Part shown: positions 1 through 9,191 of the stretch, in pieces
How positions within the stretch are numbered: position 1 is the first letter of the stretch
How the letters are laid out: every line of letters starts with the position of its first letter
Assembly: GCA_963678235.1 (NCBI GenBank)
Contig: OY782766.1
Location: 4,030,001 to 4,094,000, forward strand
Length of the DNA stretch: 64,000 bases
Reading direction: 5' to 3'
DNA from: JABMQB01 sp963678235
GTDB lineage: Bacteria > Bacteroidota > Bacteroidia > Bacteroidales > Prolixibacteraceae
Notes under the pieces: generated by a model
What the model saw: only the letters and a program-made list of their open reading frames with translations
Database searches by the model: none
Told to the model about the DNA's origin: nothing
Translations under genes and position numbers: made by a program

Positions 1-2145
1 AATATTTCCCCCCACACCCTGGTGATTACCGCTTCGCTTATTGAACAGAACCCGGAGTTCGAAAAGGTTTCTGTTATTCGTGAAGAAGAAGGCAAATTTC
101 TTTCGGTAGTGCCTGAAACCCAGTTTTACGATGAAACCGGCATTATTGCCGACCATAATTTCTTTGATATCTTTTCCTACAATTTTACGGAAGGGAACCA
201 AACAGAAGCCCTTTCTGCACCATTTTCGATTGTGCTGTCGCAATCAATGGCCGATAAGTTGTTCAAAGATGAAAAAGCTTTGGGGCAAAATGTCGTGTAC
301 GAAAAGAAACTAAATTTTAAAGTTACAGGTGTATATCAGGATTTACCAAAAAATTCGACCATTCGCCCGGCATATATCCTCTCATTTACGACCTTGAGAA
401 GCACCCAACATATAAATAGAAACGAAAGCTGGAAGGGAAATGTGATGACCTATGCCCTTTTAAAACCAGGCACCAACGTTGACGCCCTCGAAGCAAAAAT
501 TAAGGATGCCTATAAAGAATTTAAGCGAAGGGATTTTGTTGAATTGCAACTTTGTCCACTTTCAAAAATCTATCTTGGATTTAATGGACAGAAAGACCTC
601 TATATCATGCTCTTTTTTATTGGCTTGATTGCTTTGTTTATTCTGATTATGTCGGCTTTTAATTATGTAAATTTCACAATTGCGACATCATCAACTCGCG
701 GGAAAGAAGTTGCAGTTCGAAAATTAGTAGGGGCAGGCAGGCTGTCTTTGGCGGCACAATTCCAGGTAGAAACATTACTATTAACCCTGGCGGCGTCAAC
801 CTTCGCTTTGTTTATGGTTAAAATGCTTTTGCCGATTTATAACACCTTTGTTGAGGCTGAGATAACAATGACCTTTGTAGATGACTGGAAAGTAATTTTA
901 GGGCTTGTGCTTTCGTCTATAATCATTGGTTTGCTGTCAGGAATATACCCGTCGAAGGTGATGACATCCAAAAAAATAGTTAAGTTAATTAAGGAGGGGA
1001 TGTTTTCTTCTGCAGGATCAAAATTCGACCTTAAAAAAGTGCTGGTTGCACTGCAATTTACCATTTCTATATTTTTAATCTGTTTCACTTTATTTATGGT
1101 AACGCAGGTTAATTATATGGCTACAAAAGATTTAGGTTTCGATAGGCATAACCTGCTCTTCACAAAACTGACCACTGAGAATAGCAATAAATATTTCGAA
1201 CCGATAAAAAACCGTCTGTTGCAGCACCCTGAGATATTAAGTGCTTCCATGTCGAGCACCCTGCCATTTGTGAGTATGAACGGAGGAATGCTAAATTGGG
1301 AAGGAAGTGATCCAACACAAAAAACTTTGTATCGATCAAATTATGTAACAAAGGATTTTATTGAGAACATGGATTTGAAACTAATTCAGGGTAGGAATTT
1401 CTCAGATCAGTACGCTGCAGATTATGAAAATTCGTGTATTATAAACGAATCGGCCCGAAAGGTATTCAATTGGGATAATCCTATCGGAAAGCGCATTAAA
1501 GATAAGAAATGGACGATTATAGGTGTGGTTGACGACTATCATCTGGCTGATATCCATAACCCTATTGATCCTGCAGTATTGTTGTTGTCATCCGGGAAAA
1601 TTGAAGGGGAGTTAACATTTGCATTTCGCTATTCAAACGGGAATTTATCCAAAGTAAAACAAATTCTAAGCGATGAGTTCAATGCACTTTTCCCAAATGA
1701 CCCATTTGAATTTAATAACCTGGAAAGTGCAATCCAATCCGAAAATAGTTTTAAGATTTATCAGAAAATAAAAAAATCAATTCTGTTTTTTACAGTATTT
1801 ATTGTCATTCTTACCATTGTCGCATTATTGGGAATGGTCTCGTACACAACTTCTCGAAGGACGAAAGAAATTGGTGTGCGGAAAATCAACGGAAGTACAG
1901 TTAAGAATATATTCTTCCTGCTTAACCGTACTTATTTTGTATTGCTCGGAATCGCTTTGGTAATTGCCATTCCACTTGCTTATGCTTTGTACAATGCCTT
2001 GCCAGGAAACTTTAAAATTGCACCTCCGGTTTGGATGCCATTTTTTGCAGCATTCTTAATTTTAATAATCATTTTTTTAAGTACCGGGTACCAAACGTTA
2101 AAGGCAGCAACCAGGAATCCTGTAGAAGCGTTGAGGTATGAATAG
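1..2145 (+). CDS. FtsX/MacB-type ABC transporter permease, 5'-truncated by window edge (paralog 1)
   Basis: The reading frame is open to base 1, and the first visible residues (NISPHTLVITASLIEQNP) match the periplasmic start of the MacB_PCD domain in the neighbouring paralogs. The first membrane helix and about 70 residues therefore lie outside the window, and the GTG at 22 is not the true start. Counting from that GTG, the chain shows the rest of a MacB_PCD domain, a helix cluster near 194-220 followed by the cytoplasmic motif KEVAVRKLVGAG, a second module starting with a helix near 340-369, and a last helix cluster with KEIGVRKINGS near 605-615. Paralogs of this family work as the membrane part of type VII ABC systems, which move force or substrates across the periplasm using a separate ATPase. 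The C-terminus is ATRNPVEALRYE, but the preceding 60 residues differ from the WLENFAYKT-type tail of most neighbours. A repetitive spacer starts right at the TAG stop. Confidence 0.93.
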   Translation, partial: NISPHTLVITASLIEQNPEFEKVSVIREEEGKFLSVVPETQFYDETGIIADHNFFDIFSYNFTEGNQTEALSAPFSIVLSQSMADKLFKDEKALGQNVVYEKKLNFKVTGVYQDLPKNSTIRPAYILSFTTLRSTQHINRNESWKGNVMTYALLKPGTNVDALEAKIKDAYKEFKRRDFVELQLCPLSKIYLGFNGQKDLYIMLFFIGLIALFILIMSAFNYVNFTIATSSTRGKEVAVRKLVGAGRLSLAAQFQVETLLLTLAASTFALFMVKMLLPIYNTFVEAEITMTFVDDWKVILGLVLSSIIIGLLSGIYPSKVMTSKKIVKLIKEGMFSSAGSKFDLKKVLVALQFTISIFLICFTLFMVTQVNYMATKDLGFDRHNLLFTKLTTENSNKYFEPIKNRLLQHPEILSASMSSTLPFVSMNGGMLNWEGSDPTQKTLYRSNYVTKDFIENMDLKLIQGRNFSDQYAADYENSCIINESARKVFNWDNPIGKRIKDKKWTIIGVVDDYHLADIHNPIDPAVLLLSSGKIEGELTFAFRYSNGNLSKVKQILSDEFNALFPNDPFEFNNLESAIQSENSFKIYQKIKKSILFFTVFIVILTIVALLGMVSYTTSRRTKEIGVRKINGSTVKNIFFLLNRTYFVLLGIALVIAIPLAYALYNALPGNFKIAPPVWMPFFAAFLILIIIFLSTGYQTLKAATRNPVEALRYE

Positions 2146-2146
2146 G

Positions 2147-2321
2147 AAGCCTCCCCTAACCCCTCCAAAGAAGGGAAAAAAGGATTTAAAGAATTGAAAT
2201 AAACAATTTGAAGAAGTATAACAAATATTTAGTAGAAGTCTCCCCTTTGGGGAGATTTAGAGGGGCTTCATCTCTCTCTATGTATAGGGGGAGAATTAAA
2301 GAGGGGGTCAAAATAATAGTA
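2147..2321. repeat. Spacer repeat class 1, copy 1
   Basis: It begins at the stop codon of permease 1 with AAGCCTCCCCTAACCCCTCC and contains C-rich/G-rich hairpin modules, for example CTCCCCTTTGGGGAG. Aligned by eye to 8895-9069, there are only two mismatches and no gap over about 175 bases. The blocks do not code for anything recognisable. The hairpins could end or stabilise the upstream transcript; that is inference. Confidence 0.9.
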
Positions 2322-2345
2322 TTAAAAAAATGAAATTTGAATAAT

Positions 2346-2407
2346 AGCAGGAAAGCTGCGACCAGGATCCGGTGGATCCCGATTGAATCGGGACTAGGTA
2401 CGAATAA
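2346..2407 (+). repeat. Fossil permease 3' tail with palindrome insert, copy 1
   Basis: The stretch reads as a decayed copy of the conserved permease C-terminus (S-R-K-A-A-T-R, then a one-base loss), followed by the palindrome TCCCGATTGAATCGGGA at 2377-2393 and a remnant of the LRYE-stop end (CTAGGTACGAATAA). There is no permease body in front of it. It lies at the end of the spacer, just before permease 2. Confidence 0.75.
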
Positions 2408-2463
2408 TTTTAAGAGACAAAGTACAATTGCTCACAATACATATAAATAATTGATTGAATAAA

Positions 2464-4800
2464 ATGAACAACACAAACTTGAAATTGACATTACGACGAT
2501 TTAGCAGGGATAAAATTGGTTCGTCAATAAATATTATTGGTTTAGCGTTTGGACTAGCAGTAACAATGGTTGTTGTTTTTTATGTTCACAATGAACTTAC
2601 TTATGAAAGTAATTTTACCGATTCTGAACGAATTTTCCGTTTGACCGAAGAAAACAACTCTACGTATTGGGCAGCTATTCCTCCGACCATTGGAATAATG
2701 GTGAAAGAGGAAATTCCGGAAATAGAAAACACAGCACGCTTATCGCTTTGTAAAGAACAAATAGTAAAAGTTAATGAAGAATCATTTATTGAAAACAATG
2801 GTTGTAATGCGGATAATTCAATTTCTTCGGTTTTTTCATTTAAATGGATATCGGGAGATACAGAAACGGCTTTGAGCAATCCTTCTTCGATTGTGTTAAC
2901 GCAATCGCTTGCTAAAAAATACTTTAATAAGAAAGAAGCATTGGGGGAAAGGGTTGAAATTGACGGAAATGCCTACAGTGTAACAGGAATTATTGAGGAT
3001 TTACCATCAAATACGCATTTAAAATTAAATTATTTTCTCTCTATGTCTGAAACCTACAATAATGTAAATAGGTATGGGAGATGGCAAAATTTTTACACCT
3101 ATTGTCTATTGGAAAAATCAGCCAATAAGGAAATGGTTGCAACCAAACTTAATAATTTCGCAGAAAGTTATGTGCAACTTCTGCAATACTCAGAAAAGAA
3201 GGAAATTAGTCTTGCACTTCAGCCTATAAATAAGATTCACTTATTCTCGAAGCTGGAAAAAGAAATACCTGGCAATGGCAATATCCTGTATATTTTTATT
3301 TTCTCAATTATTGCTATACTCATTCTGTTTATTTCTTGTGCCAACTATATTAACCTTAGTGTAATAAAAACCTTAAAACGGGTTAATGAATTCGGGGTAA
3401 AAAAAGTATTGGGAGCATCAAAGAAGAGCTTGGTCCTGCATTTCTTTCACGAGTCGTTTGTGTATGTTTTAATCGCCTCTGTTTTTGCATTGGCAATTGT
3501 ATTTCTATTCAACGAAAATTACGGATATATTTTAGGATTAGATTTAAAGGTGACCGGTTTTAGTACCTTAATCATCTTTTCACTACTGGTTTTCACCACA
3601 CTTTTTGTAAGCTTTTACCCAGCATCTGTTGTTTTCAGATATAACGTTTCCGATGCGCTTAAAAGTAAGAAAAATGTGAATGCAGGATTTCGGAAAGCCT
3701 TGGTTGTATTTCAATTTGCAGCTTCTATTTTTCTGATTGTTTGCACCCTGGGCGTTCACAGCCAAATGAAATATATAAATACCAAAAACCTTGGATTTGA
3801 CAAATCAGCAACAATATCGGTCAAACTTTATGGTGATTTATATAACCAGTTCAAGAAAAATGGGGATGTACTAAAAAATGAGTTACTTAGAAATCCAAAC
3901 ATTCTCGACGTATCACTTACCTCCTATGAATTAGGGAAACGAATAGGGTTTGCCACCATTTATCCCTTATCGCAAAGAAACAGGGAAAACTTACCCGATG
4001 TGAGGGTTTTAAACACCGATGGCCGTTTGATTTCGCTATTAGATATGAAAATTTCAGACGGAAGTAACTTCACCAAATCGCGAACACCTTCGGTTATTCT
4101 TAATCAGGCAGCTGTTGACGCCTATGGTTTTACAAATCCCCTAAACGAACAAATTGTTGTTGGAGATACCAAACATAATGTTATTGGCGTTGTGCAGGAT
4201 TTTAATTATTCATCCTTACATGCCGAAGTTGAACCTCTCGCCATAACAAACACCTATTATTTTCTGGTCAATTTGTACGTTAAAATTAATAGCTCGAACA
4301 TAAGCGGGGCATTATCCGATATTGAGAAGCTGATGCAAACCACATCTCCGGGCAGCTTATTTGCCTATTCTTTTTTAGATGAAACCTTAGGGAGTCAATA
4401 TAAGGCGGAACAAAACCTGAATGTGCTTTTGAATATTTTTACCTTTTTAGCCCTTTTCATTGCCTGTTTAGGACTGGTTGTATTATCCATTTTTTCAGCT
4501 GAATTGCGCATTAAAGAAATCGGTGTCCGTAAAGTTAATGGTGCCAAAGTATCGGAAATCCTTGCCATGCTTAACAAAGACTTTATAAAATGGGTATTGA
4601 TTGCTTTTGCAATTGCATCCCCAATTGCATTTTATGCGATGAATAAATGGCTTGAAAATTTTGCATATAAAACTACTCTAAGTTGGTGGATTTTTGCACT
4701 CGCTGGAGTTCTGGCACTAGGGATTGCATTGTTAACAGTGAGTTGGCAAAGTTGGAGGGCTGCAACCCGGAATCCGGTGGAAGCGTTGAGGTATGAATAA
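2464..4800 (+). CDS. FtsX/MacB-type ABC transporter permease (paralog 2)
   Basis: About 778 residues. I chose the ATG at 2464; the TTG at 2455 would add three residues with no support. Layout: cytoplasmic start LKLTLRRFSRDK, first helix near 19-42, periplasmic MacB_PCD domain to about 265, helix cluster 270-295 with the coupling-loop motif NEFGVKKVLGAS, two more helices, then a second module with a helix near 405-425, a second periplasmic domain, and a final three-helix cluster with KEIGVRKVNGA. One chain thus equals a full two-half permease. The last 85 residues (LNKDF, KWLENFAYKT, LSWWIFALAG, ATRNPVEALRYE) are shared with paralogs 3, 7, 8, 9 and 10. No ATPase lies nearby; the only one in the window is 26 kb away. 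The substrate is unknown. The spacer after it has been hit by an IS element. Confidence 0.94.
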   Translation: MNNTNLKLTLRRFSRDKIGSSINIIGLAFGLAVTMVVVFYVHNELTYESNFTDSERIFRLTEENNSTYWAAIPPTIGIMVKEEIPEIENTARLSLCKEQIVKVNEESFIENNGCNADNSISSVFSFKWISGDTETALSNPSSIVLTQSLAKKYFNKKEALGERVEIDGNAYSVTGIIEDLPSNTHLKLNYFLSMSETYNNVNRYGRWQNFYTYCLLEKSANKEMVATKLNNFAESYVQLLQYSEKKEISLALQPINKIHLFSKLEKEIPGNGNILYIFIFSIIAILILFISCANYINLSVIKTLKRVNEFGVKKVLGASKKSLVLHFFHESFVYVLIASVFALAIVFLFNENYGYILGLDLKVTGFSTLIIFSLLVFTTLFVSFYPASVVFRYNVSDALKSKKNVNAGFRKALVVFQFAASIFLIVCTLGVHSQMKYINTKNLGFDKSATISVKLYGDLYNQFKKNGDVLKNELLRNPNILDVSLTSYELGKRIGFATIYPLSQRNRENLPDVRVLNTDGRLISLLDMKISDGSNFTKSRTPSVILNQAAVDAYGFTNPLNEQIVVGDTKHNVIGVVQDFNYSSLHAEVEPLAITNTYYFLVNLYVKINSSNISGALSDIEKLMQTTSPGSLFAYSFLDETLGSQYKAEQNLNVLLNIFTFLALFIACLGLVVLSIFSAELRIKEIGVRKVNGAKVSEILAMLNKDFIKWVLIAFAIASPIAFYAMNKWLENFAYKTTLSWWIFALAGVLALGIALLTVSWQSWRAATRNPVEALRYE

Positions 4801-4922
4801 AAGCCTCCCCTAACCCCTCCAAAGGAGGGGAAGATGGTACAGATAGATCAGGAATAAACAATTGAAAAATGAAGAATAAAAAAAACAAAGTACACTTGGG
4901 AAAGTCCCCCTTTGGGGGATAT
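4801..4922. repeat. Spacer repeat class 2, copy 1 (left part, interrupted by IS)
   Basis: These 122 bases, from the base after the TAA of permease 2 to GGGGGATAT, look identical to 11541-11662. The continuation of the spacer lies on the other side of the IS, from 6502. The last 11 bases (TTGGGGGATAT, 4912-4922) are the left copy of the IS target duplication. Confidence 0.92.
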
Positions 4923-6490
4923 CTACCCTTTATACACAAATATTCGTTCTTTCAAATATTGTTGAGTTAACAAATGGCTGTTGACAATTAGCTATTTAAT
5001 TCATTGATATACAGACATTTAAGTTAGAATATCCGATTATTTTTCATTATCTTAAATGCATGATAATCAACAAGTTTAACGGTTTTTTCAGTGGGTCTTT
5101 ACCTGATTTACGTATTGAAAAGAGAGCAGAAAAAGTAATGAATGATATGTTTACCTTTGGGAAAGTAGTAGTAAATAAATTCTGTGCGAGTTCTACAGAA
5201 AAAATAGGGGCATATCGTATGTTTGGGAACAATAGTTTTGATTTTAACAACCTGGCACAAGGAGTTATAAAATCCTGTCAGGATAATCAAGGAGCAGGGC
5301 ATCTACTTTGTATACAAGATACTACAGAATTTAACTTCACCCACCATATCAACAGGATAGGTAAAACAGATAAAGGTATTGGTCCAGTTACAAAAAATGA
5401 GAATGCTGGTTTCTTTTGCCACCCAGTATTGGTGGTAGATGCTGAGGATAAAATACCCACAGGCATCACCTATATAAAGTTATGGAATCGGTCCTGGGAC
5501 AAACAGGATAAATACGAACGGGGTTACAAAAGCCAGGAAATCAGCCAAAAAGAATCATACCGTTGGGTCGAAAGTGCCCAGGCGGCTAAAGAAGTATTAT
5601 CAGAAACCCCAATGTTGACCATTATTGGCGATAGGGAATCGGATATTTACGAGGAACTTGCAACTGTCCCAGATGAACGGACACAATTATTAATCCGTTC
5701 AAGCATCAACAGGAGGTTGGAAGGTGATAAAAAGAAGTTATTCGAAAAATTAGGGGAGCAAGAACAAAAAACCGTTTATCAACTACAAATACAAGGGAAC
5801 AAGAAGCGAAAAAACAGGGTCGCCCAGATGGCATTAAAATATGTCAAGGTCAAAATAAAAAAGCCGCAAAAGGCACACATGGAAAACTATCCCGACTTTG
5901 TTGAAGTTTGGGCAATAGAAGCCAGGGAATTGCAAAAAACTACCCCGGCAGGGGAAGCACCAGTGCTTTGGAGGTTATTGACATCCCACTCAATTACAAC
6001 GGTCGAAGATGCCATGAAGTGTTTAGAATGGTACAGTAACAGGTGGTTTATAGAAGAACTTTTTCGGGTCATGAAAAGCAAAGGGCTTGAACTGGAAGCG
6101 TCACAGCTTGAAACTGGGGCAGCATTGAAGAAACAAGTAGTTATGGCACTTCAAATTGCCTTAACCGTAATGATGCTTAAATTATCACTCAACAAAAAAC
6201 AACAAGTAAAAGCTGAAATAACTTTTTCAGCAGAACAAATAGAGTTTATTAAATTATTAATGACGGAAATAGAAGGAAAAACAAAGAAGCAACAAAACCC
6301 ATATCCTAAAAGGACTCTGGCATGGTGTGCTTGGGCAATAGCAAGGTTGAGCGGCTGGAGTGGTTATAAATCACACGGCCCTCCTGGATATATATCTATT
6401 AAAAATGGACTTGATATCTTCCATAATAAGTTTGAAGGTTATCAAGTTGCTTTAAACTTTTTAAATTTAAAAGATGTGTATAAAGGGTAG
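4923..6490 (+). mobile_element. Complete IS4-family insertion sequence, 1568 bp, with 16-bp terminal inverted repeats and 11-bp target duplication
   Basis: The left end CTACCCTTTATACACA (4923-4938) is the exact reverse complement of the right end (6475-6490). Both sides carry the direct repeat TTGGGGGATAT (4912-4922 and 6491-6501). The undisturbed target survives in the sister spacer at 11652-11663, where the same 11 bases occur once. The only gene is a full-length transposase whose TAG stop is the last three bases of the right inverted repeat. Intact ends, intact gene and perfect target duplication point to a recent insertion. Confidence 0.97.
5060..6490 (+). CDS. IS4-family transposase, Tn5-like
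   Basis: The 476-residue protein catalyses cut-and-paste movement of the surrounding IS. The N-terminal 65 residues (FGKVVVNKFCASSTEKIGAYRMF) resemble the DNA-binding domain of Tn5-type transposases. The DDE catalytic set is visible: D87 in QDTTEF, D191 in GDRESD, and E332 within the IS4 signature Y325-x2-R328-x3-E332-x6-K339. The ATG at 5060 lies 137 bases inside the left end. No frameshift or internal stop is present, so the enzyme is probably active. It has the same orientation as the permease array. Confidence 0.96.
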   Translation: MIINKFNGFFSGSLPDLRIEKRAEKVMNDMFTFGKVVVNKFCASSTEKIGAYRMFGNNSFDFNNLAQGVIKSCQDNQGAGHLLCIQDTTEFNFTHHINRIGKTDKGIGPVTKNENAGFFCHPVLVVDAEDKIPTGITYIKLWNRSWDKQDKYERGYKSQEISQKESYRWVESAQAAKEVLSETPMLTIIGDRESDIYEELATVPDERTQLLIRSSINRRLEGDKKKLFEKLGEQEQKTVYQLQIQGNKKRKNRVAQMALKYVKVKIKKPQKAHMENYPDFVEVWAIEARELQKTTPAGEAPVLWRLLTSHSITTVEDAMKCLEWYSNRWFIEELFRVMKSKGLELEASQLETGAALKKQVVMALQIALTVMMLKLSLNKKQQVKAEITFSAEQIEFIKLLMTEIEGKTKKQQNPYPKRTLAWCAWAIARLSGWSGYKSHGPPGYISIKNGLDIFHNKFEGYQVALNFLNLKDVYKG

Positions 6491-6506
6491 TTGGGGGATA
6501 TAGGGG

Positions 6507-6557
6507 GCTGTAACCCGAAATCCTGTCGATCCCGATTAATCGGGATTGAGGTATGAA
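6507..6557 (+). repeat. Fossil permease 3' tail with palindrome insert, copy 2
   Basis: The end of the class 2 spacer, displaced by the IS, encodes A-V-T-R-N-P-V-D, then the palindrome TCCCGATTAATCGGGA (6530-6545), then TTGAGGTATGAA, which corresponds to LRYE. The stop codon after it has been lost (GAAAAA in place of GAATAA), which gives a false upstream extension to permease 3. Confidence 0.8.
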
Positions 6558-6575
6558 AAATCAAAATGTGGTATT

Positions 6576-8894
6576 ATGGGTAAATTATTAAGGATTATAA
6601 CAAGAAATAGAGTTGACTTTTTTATTAACCTGGCAGGACTGTCAGTTGCAATGGTAGTATTTATCTTCATTTCTCTTTATGTGAAAAATGAGTTAACGTA
6701 TGACAATTTCCATACTGATGCCAACCGGATTTTTAGGATAACAACAAGTTTAACGTCCCCTAATGGAGAAACTACCGATATGGCTCTTGCAAATCCAATT
6801 TTTGCAGAAATTATAAAAGACCGTTGTCCCGAAGTTGAAGATGTTGCCTGCATAAGTGTTGGCAGTGAATGTAAAATAACTTTTGAAAATAATCATTACA
6901 GCAACTTGGTAGAGCGAACTGCAACTCCTTCATTATTTGATGTGTTTACCTATCAGGTTGTTTATGGCAATCGAAACAATTTTTTAAAAGCTCCCAATAC
7001 CGTTATTTTAACCAAATCGTTATCAAAGCAAATTTTTGGAGACGCTTATCCAATAGGACAATCAATAACTATTGCAGATGAAAATTTTGAAGTGTCGGGA
7101 GTAATTGAAGATTTGCCTATAAATTCTGATATGCAGTTTTCAGTATTAGTCCCCGCTGATTTAGAAAGGCTTGAAGGTATCATTGACTGGGGCGATTATT
7201 ACGTGTATTTAAAAACTCAAAATAATAAAACAGAAGCACTGAATAATAAGGTCGTTCAAATTACAGATACAGAATATTCTGATTTCTTAAAAGAAGCAGG
7301 AGGTTTTCAACTTGTTCACCAACTTCAAGCTCTAAAAAGTATCCATTTCGACAATTCAAAATTTGCGGATACCCCAAAAGGGAACAAATCGATGGTTTAT
7401 GTTTTTTCTGTTATTGCCCTGCTTATTTTAATTATCGCAAGTATAAATTACAATAATCTCACTTTGGTCCAAATTGAAAAAAGAGAAAAAGAATTTTCTA
7501 TACGAAAAACCATAGGATGTAGCAAACAACGTATTGTACTTAAAATAATGGGGGAGTCGTTACTAAGTACTTTGTTGGCCTTGGCACTTTCAATTGTACT
7601 GTCAGTATTGGTATTTCCATTATTCAACAATTTTTTCGAAAAGGATTTTCAAATGTTATCAATTTTAAGTATAAAATTGCCATTAATTGGGGTATTTACA
7701 CTTTTGGGGATACTATCGGCATTGTATCCTGCTTTAAAAATTGCAGGAACAAACTATGCCAGGAAACAAGGGTTTAACCTTTTCGGAAAATCATTGGTCA
7801 CATTTCAAAATGCAGTGGCTATTATTATGATTGCGGGACTTATTCTTGTATTTAATCAGGTCTACTTTATGAAACATGCCGAATTGGGTTTTGATAAAGA
7901 GCAATTACTTGCAATTTCAATTCCTTCGAAACCTAAAAATATTTCTGGAAAAGAAGTCCTTCGTCAGCGTTTCTCATCATTGTCTGTAGTGGAATCGTTA
8001 GCTTTTGGAGGTGGAGGTACAATGCTTGGAGATGGTCAATGGATAAAATCGATTATGGCAGATGAAGATGAACAAGGGAATGATGTCCAGTTTATATTGA
8101 ACCTTCCTGAGATTGATGAAAATTACATTAACTTGTTTGGTCTTGAACTGCTTGATGGGCGAAATTTTTCATCTAATATATCTACAGATAAAGACAGGGC
8201 GGTAATAATAAACGAATCGTATGCTAAAGTCATGGGATGGAAACATCCCGTTGGGAAAAATATAGGAGAAAATGGGTCACAAACAATTATTGGAGTTATT
8301 AAAGATTTCAATTTTATGTCTTTAAATAATCCGATTGAGCCTTTGTGTTTTTCAATGATACAAGGGCAGCCGGCTTATTTATTTGTAAAAACAACTCCCG
8401 GAGATATACCTGTTATTCGAGAAGAATGGGAAAAACTTTTTCCTGATGAAGTTTTTGAGTTTCAGTTTATGGATGAACATATGGCAAGCTTGTATCAACA
8501 GCAAGAAAAAGAGATTACAATATTTTCTTACCTGACACTTATAGCCATCTTGATTTCTTTTATGGGACTTTATGGGTTAACATCACATTTTTGTATTAAC
8601 CGCACGAAAGAAATCGGCATACGAAAAGTAAACGGGGCAAAAGTTTCTGAGGTATTGCTTATGCTTAACAAAGACTTTTTAAAATGGGTTACCATTGCCT
8701 TTGTTATTGCATCACCAATCGCATATTTCACGATGCATAAATGGCTCGAAAACTTTGCTTATAAAACCACCCTTAGTTGGTGGATCTTTGCTCTAGCAGG
8801 GATCTTGGCTTTGGCAATTGCCTTGTTAACGGTTTCATTTCAATCGTGGAAAGCAGCAGTTCGAAATCCGATTGAAAGTTTAAGGTATGAATAA
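6576..8894 (+). CDS. FtsX/MacB-type ABC transporter permease (paralog 3)
   Basis: About 772 residues from the ATG at 6576. A longer frame from TTG 6546 only translates the fossil tail (LRYEKSKCGI) and is rejected. First helix near 14-36 (INLAGLSVAMVVFIFISLYV), periplasmic MacB_PCD domain to about 270, helix cluster with KEFSIRKTIGCS, second module from about 400, and a final helix cluster with KEIGIRKVNGA. The tail LNKDFLKWVTIAF, KWLENFAYKT, LSWWIFALAG, RNPIESLRYE belongs to the consensus type although the rest of the chain is divergent. It sits immediately downstream of the IS. Nothing in the sequence shows its substrate. Confidence 0.94.
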   Translation: MGKLLRIITRNRVDFFINLAGLSVAMVVFIFISLYVKNELTYDNFHTDANRIFRITTSLTSPNGETTDMALANPIFAEIIKDRCPEVEDVACISVGSECKITFENNHYSNLVERTATPSLFDVFTYQVVYGNRNNFLKAPNTVILTKSLSKQIFGDAYPIGQSITIADENFEVSGVIEDLPINSDMQFSVLVPADLERLEGIIDWGDYYVYLKTQNNKTEALNNKVVQITDTEYSDFLKEAGGFQLVHQLQALKSIHFDNSKFADTPKGNKSMVYVFSVIALLILIIASINYNNLTLVQIEKREKEFSIRKTIGCSKQRIVLKIMGESLLSTLLALALSIVLSVLVFPLFNNFFEKDFQMLSILSIKLPLIGVFTLLGILSALYPALKIAGTNYARKQGFNLFGKSLVTFQNAVAIIMIAGLILVFNQVYFMKHAELGFDKEQLLAISIPSKPKNISGKEVLRQRFSSLSVVESLAFGGGGTMLGDGQWIKSIMADEDEQGNDVQFILNLPEIDENYINLFGLELLDGRNFSSNISTDKDRAVIINESYAKVMGWKHPVGKNIGENGSQTIIGVIKDFNFMSLNNPIEPLCFSMIQGQPAYLFVKTTPGDIPVIREEWEKLFPDEVFEFQFMDEHMASLYQQQEKEITIFSYLTLIAILISFMGLYGLTSHFCINRTKEIGIRKVNGAKVSEVLLMLNKDFLKWVTIAFVIASPIAYFTMHKWLENFAYKTTLSWWIFALAGILALAIALLTVSFQSWKAAVRNPIESLRYE

Positions 8895-9069
8895 AAGCCT
8901 CCCCTAACCCCTCCAAAGAAGGGAAAAAAGGATTTAAAGAATTGAAATAAACAATTTAAAGAAGTATAACAAATATTTAGTAGAAGTCTCCCCTTTGGGG
9001 AGATTTAGAGGGGCTTCATCTCTCTCTATGTATAGGGGGAGAATTAAAGAGGGGGTCAAAATAGTAGTA
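8895..9069. repeat. Spacer repeat class 1, copy 2
   Basis: This is a near-exact copy of 2147-2321, again starting at the stop codon of the upstream permease. The two copies follow permeases whose own C-terminal regions are quite different (paralogs 1 and 3). Confidence 0.9.
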
Positions 9070-9092
9070 TGAAAGAATAAAGATTGAACAAC

Positions 9093-9153
9093 AGGAGGAA
9101 AACAGTAACGTAAAATCCTGTCGATCCCGATTAATCGGGACAAAGTTATGAAA
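9093..9153 (+). repeat. Fossil permease 3' tail with palindrome insert, copy 3
   Basis: The most decayed copy. It reads R-R-K-T-V-T-stop-N-P-V-D, then TCCCGATTAATCGGGA (9125-9140), then CAAAGTTATGAA, a remnant of the LRYE codons. It lies 39 bases before the start of paralog 4. Confidence 0.65.
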
Positions 9154-9191
9154 AAGTATTTGAAGGGAATTATTTAGAAATTATATAGGTT

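Noticed and set aside
6546..6575. Upstream extension of permease 3 starting MRYEKSK.
   Set aside because: It translates the fossil tail of another permease; the ATG at 6576 gives the normal N-terminus of the family.
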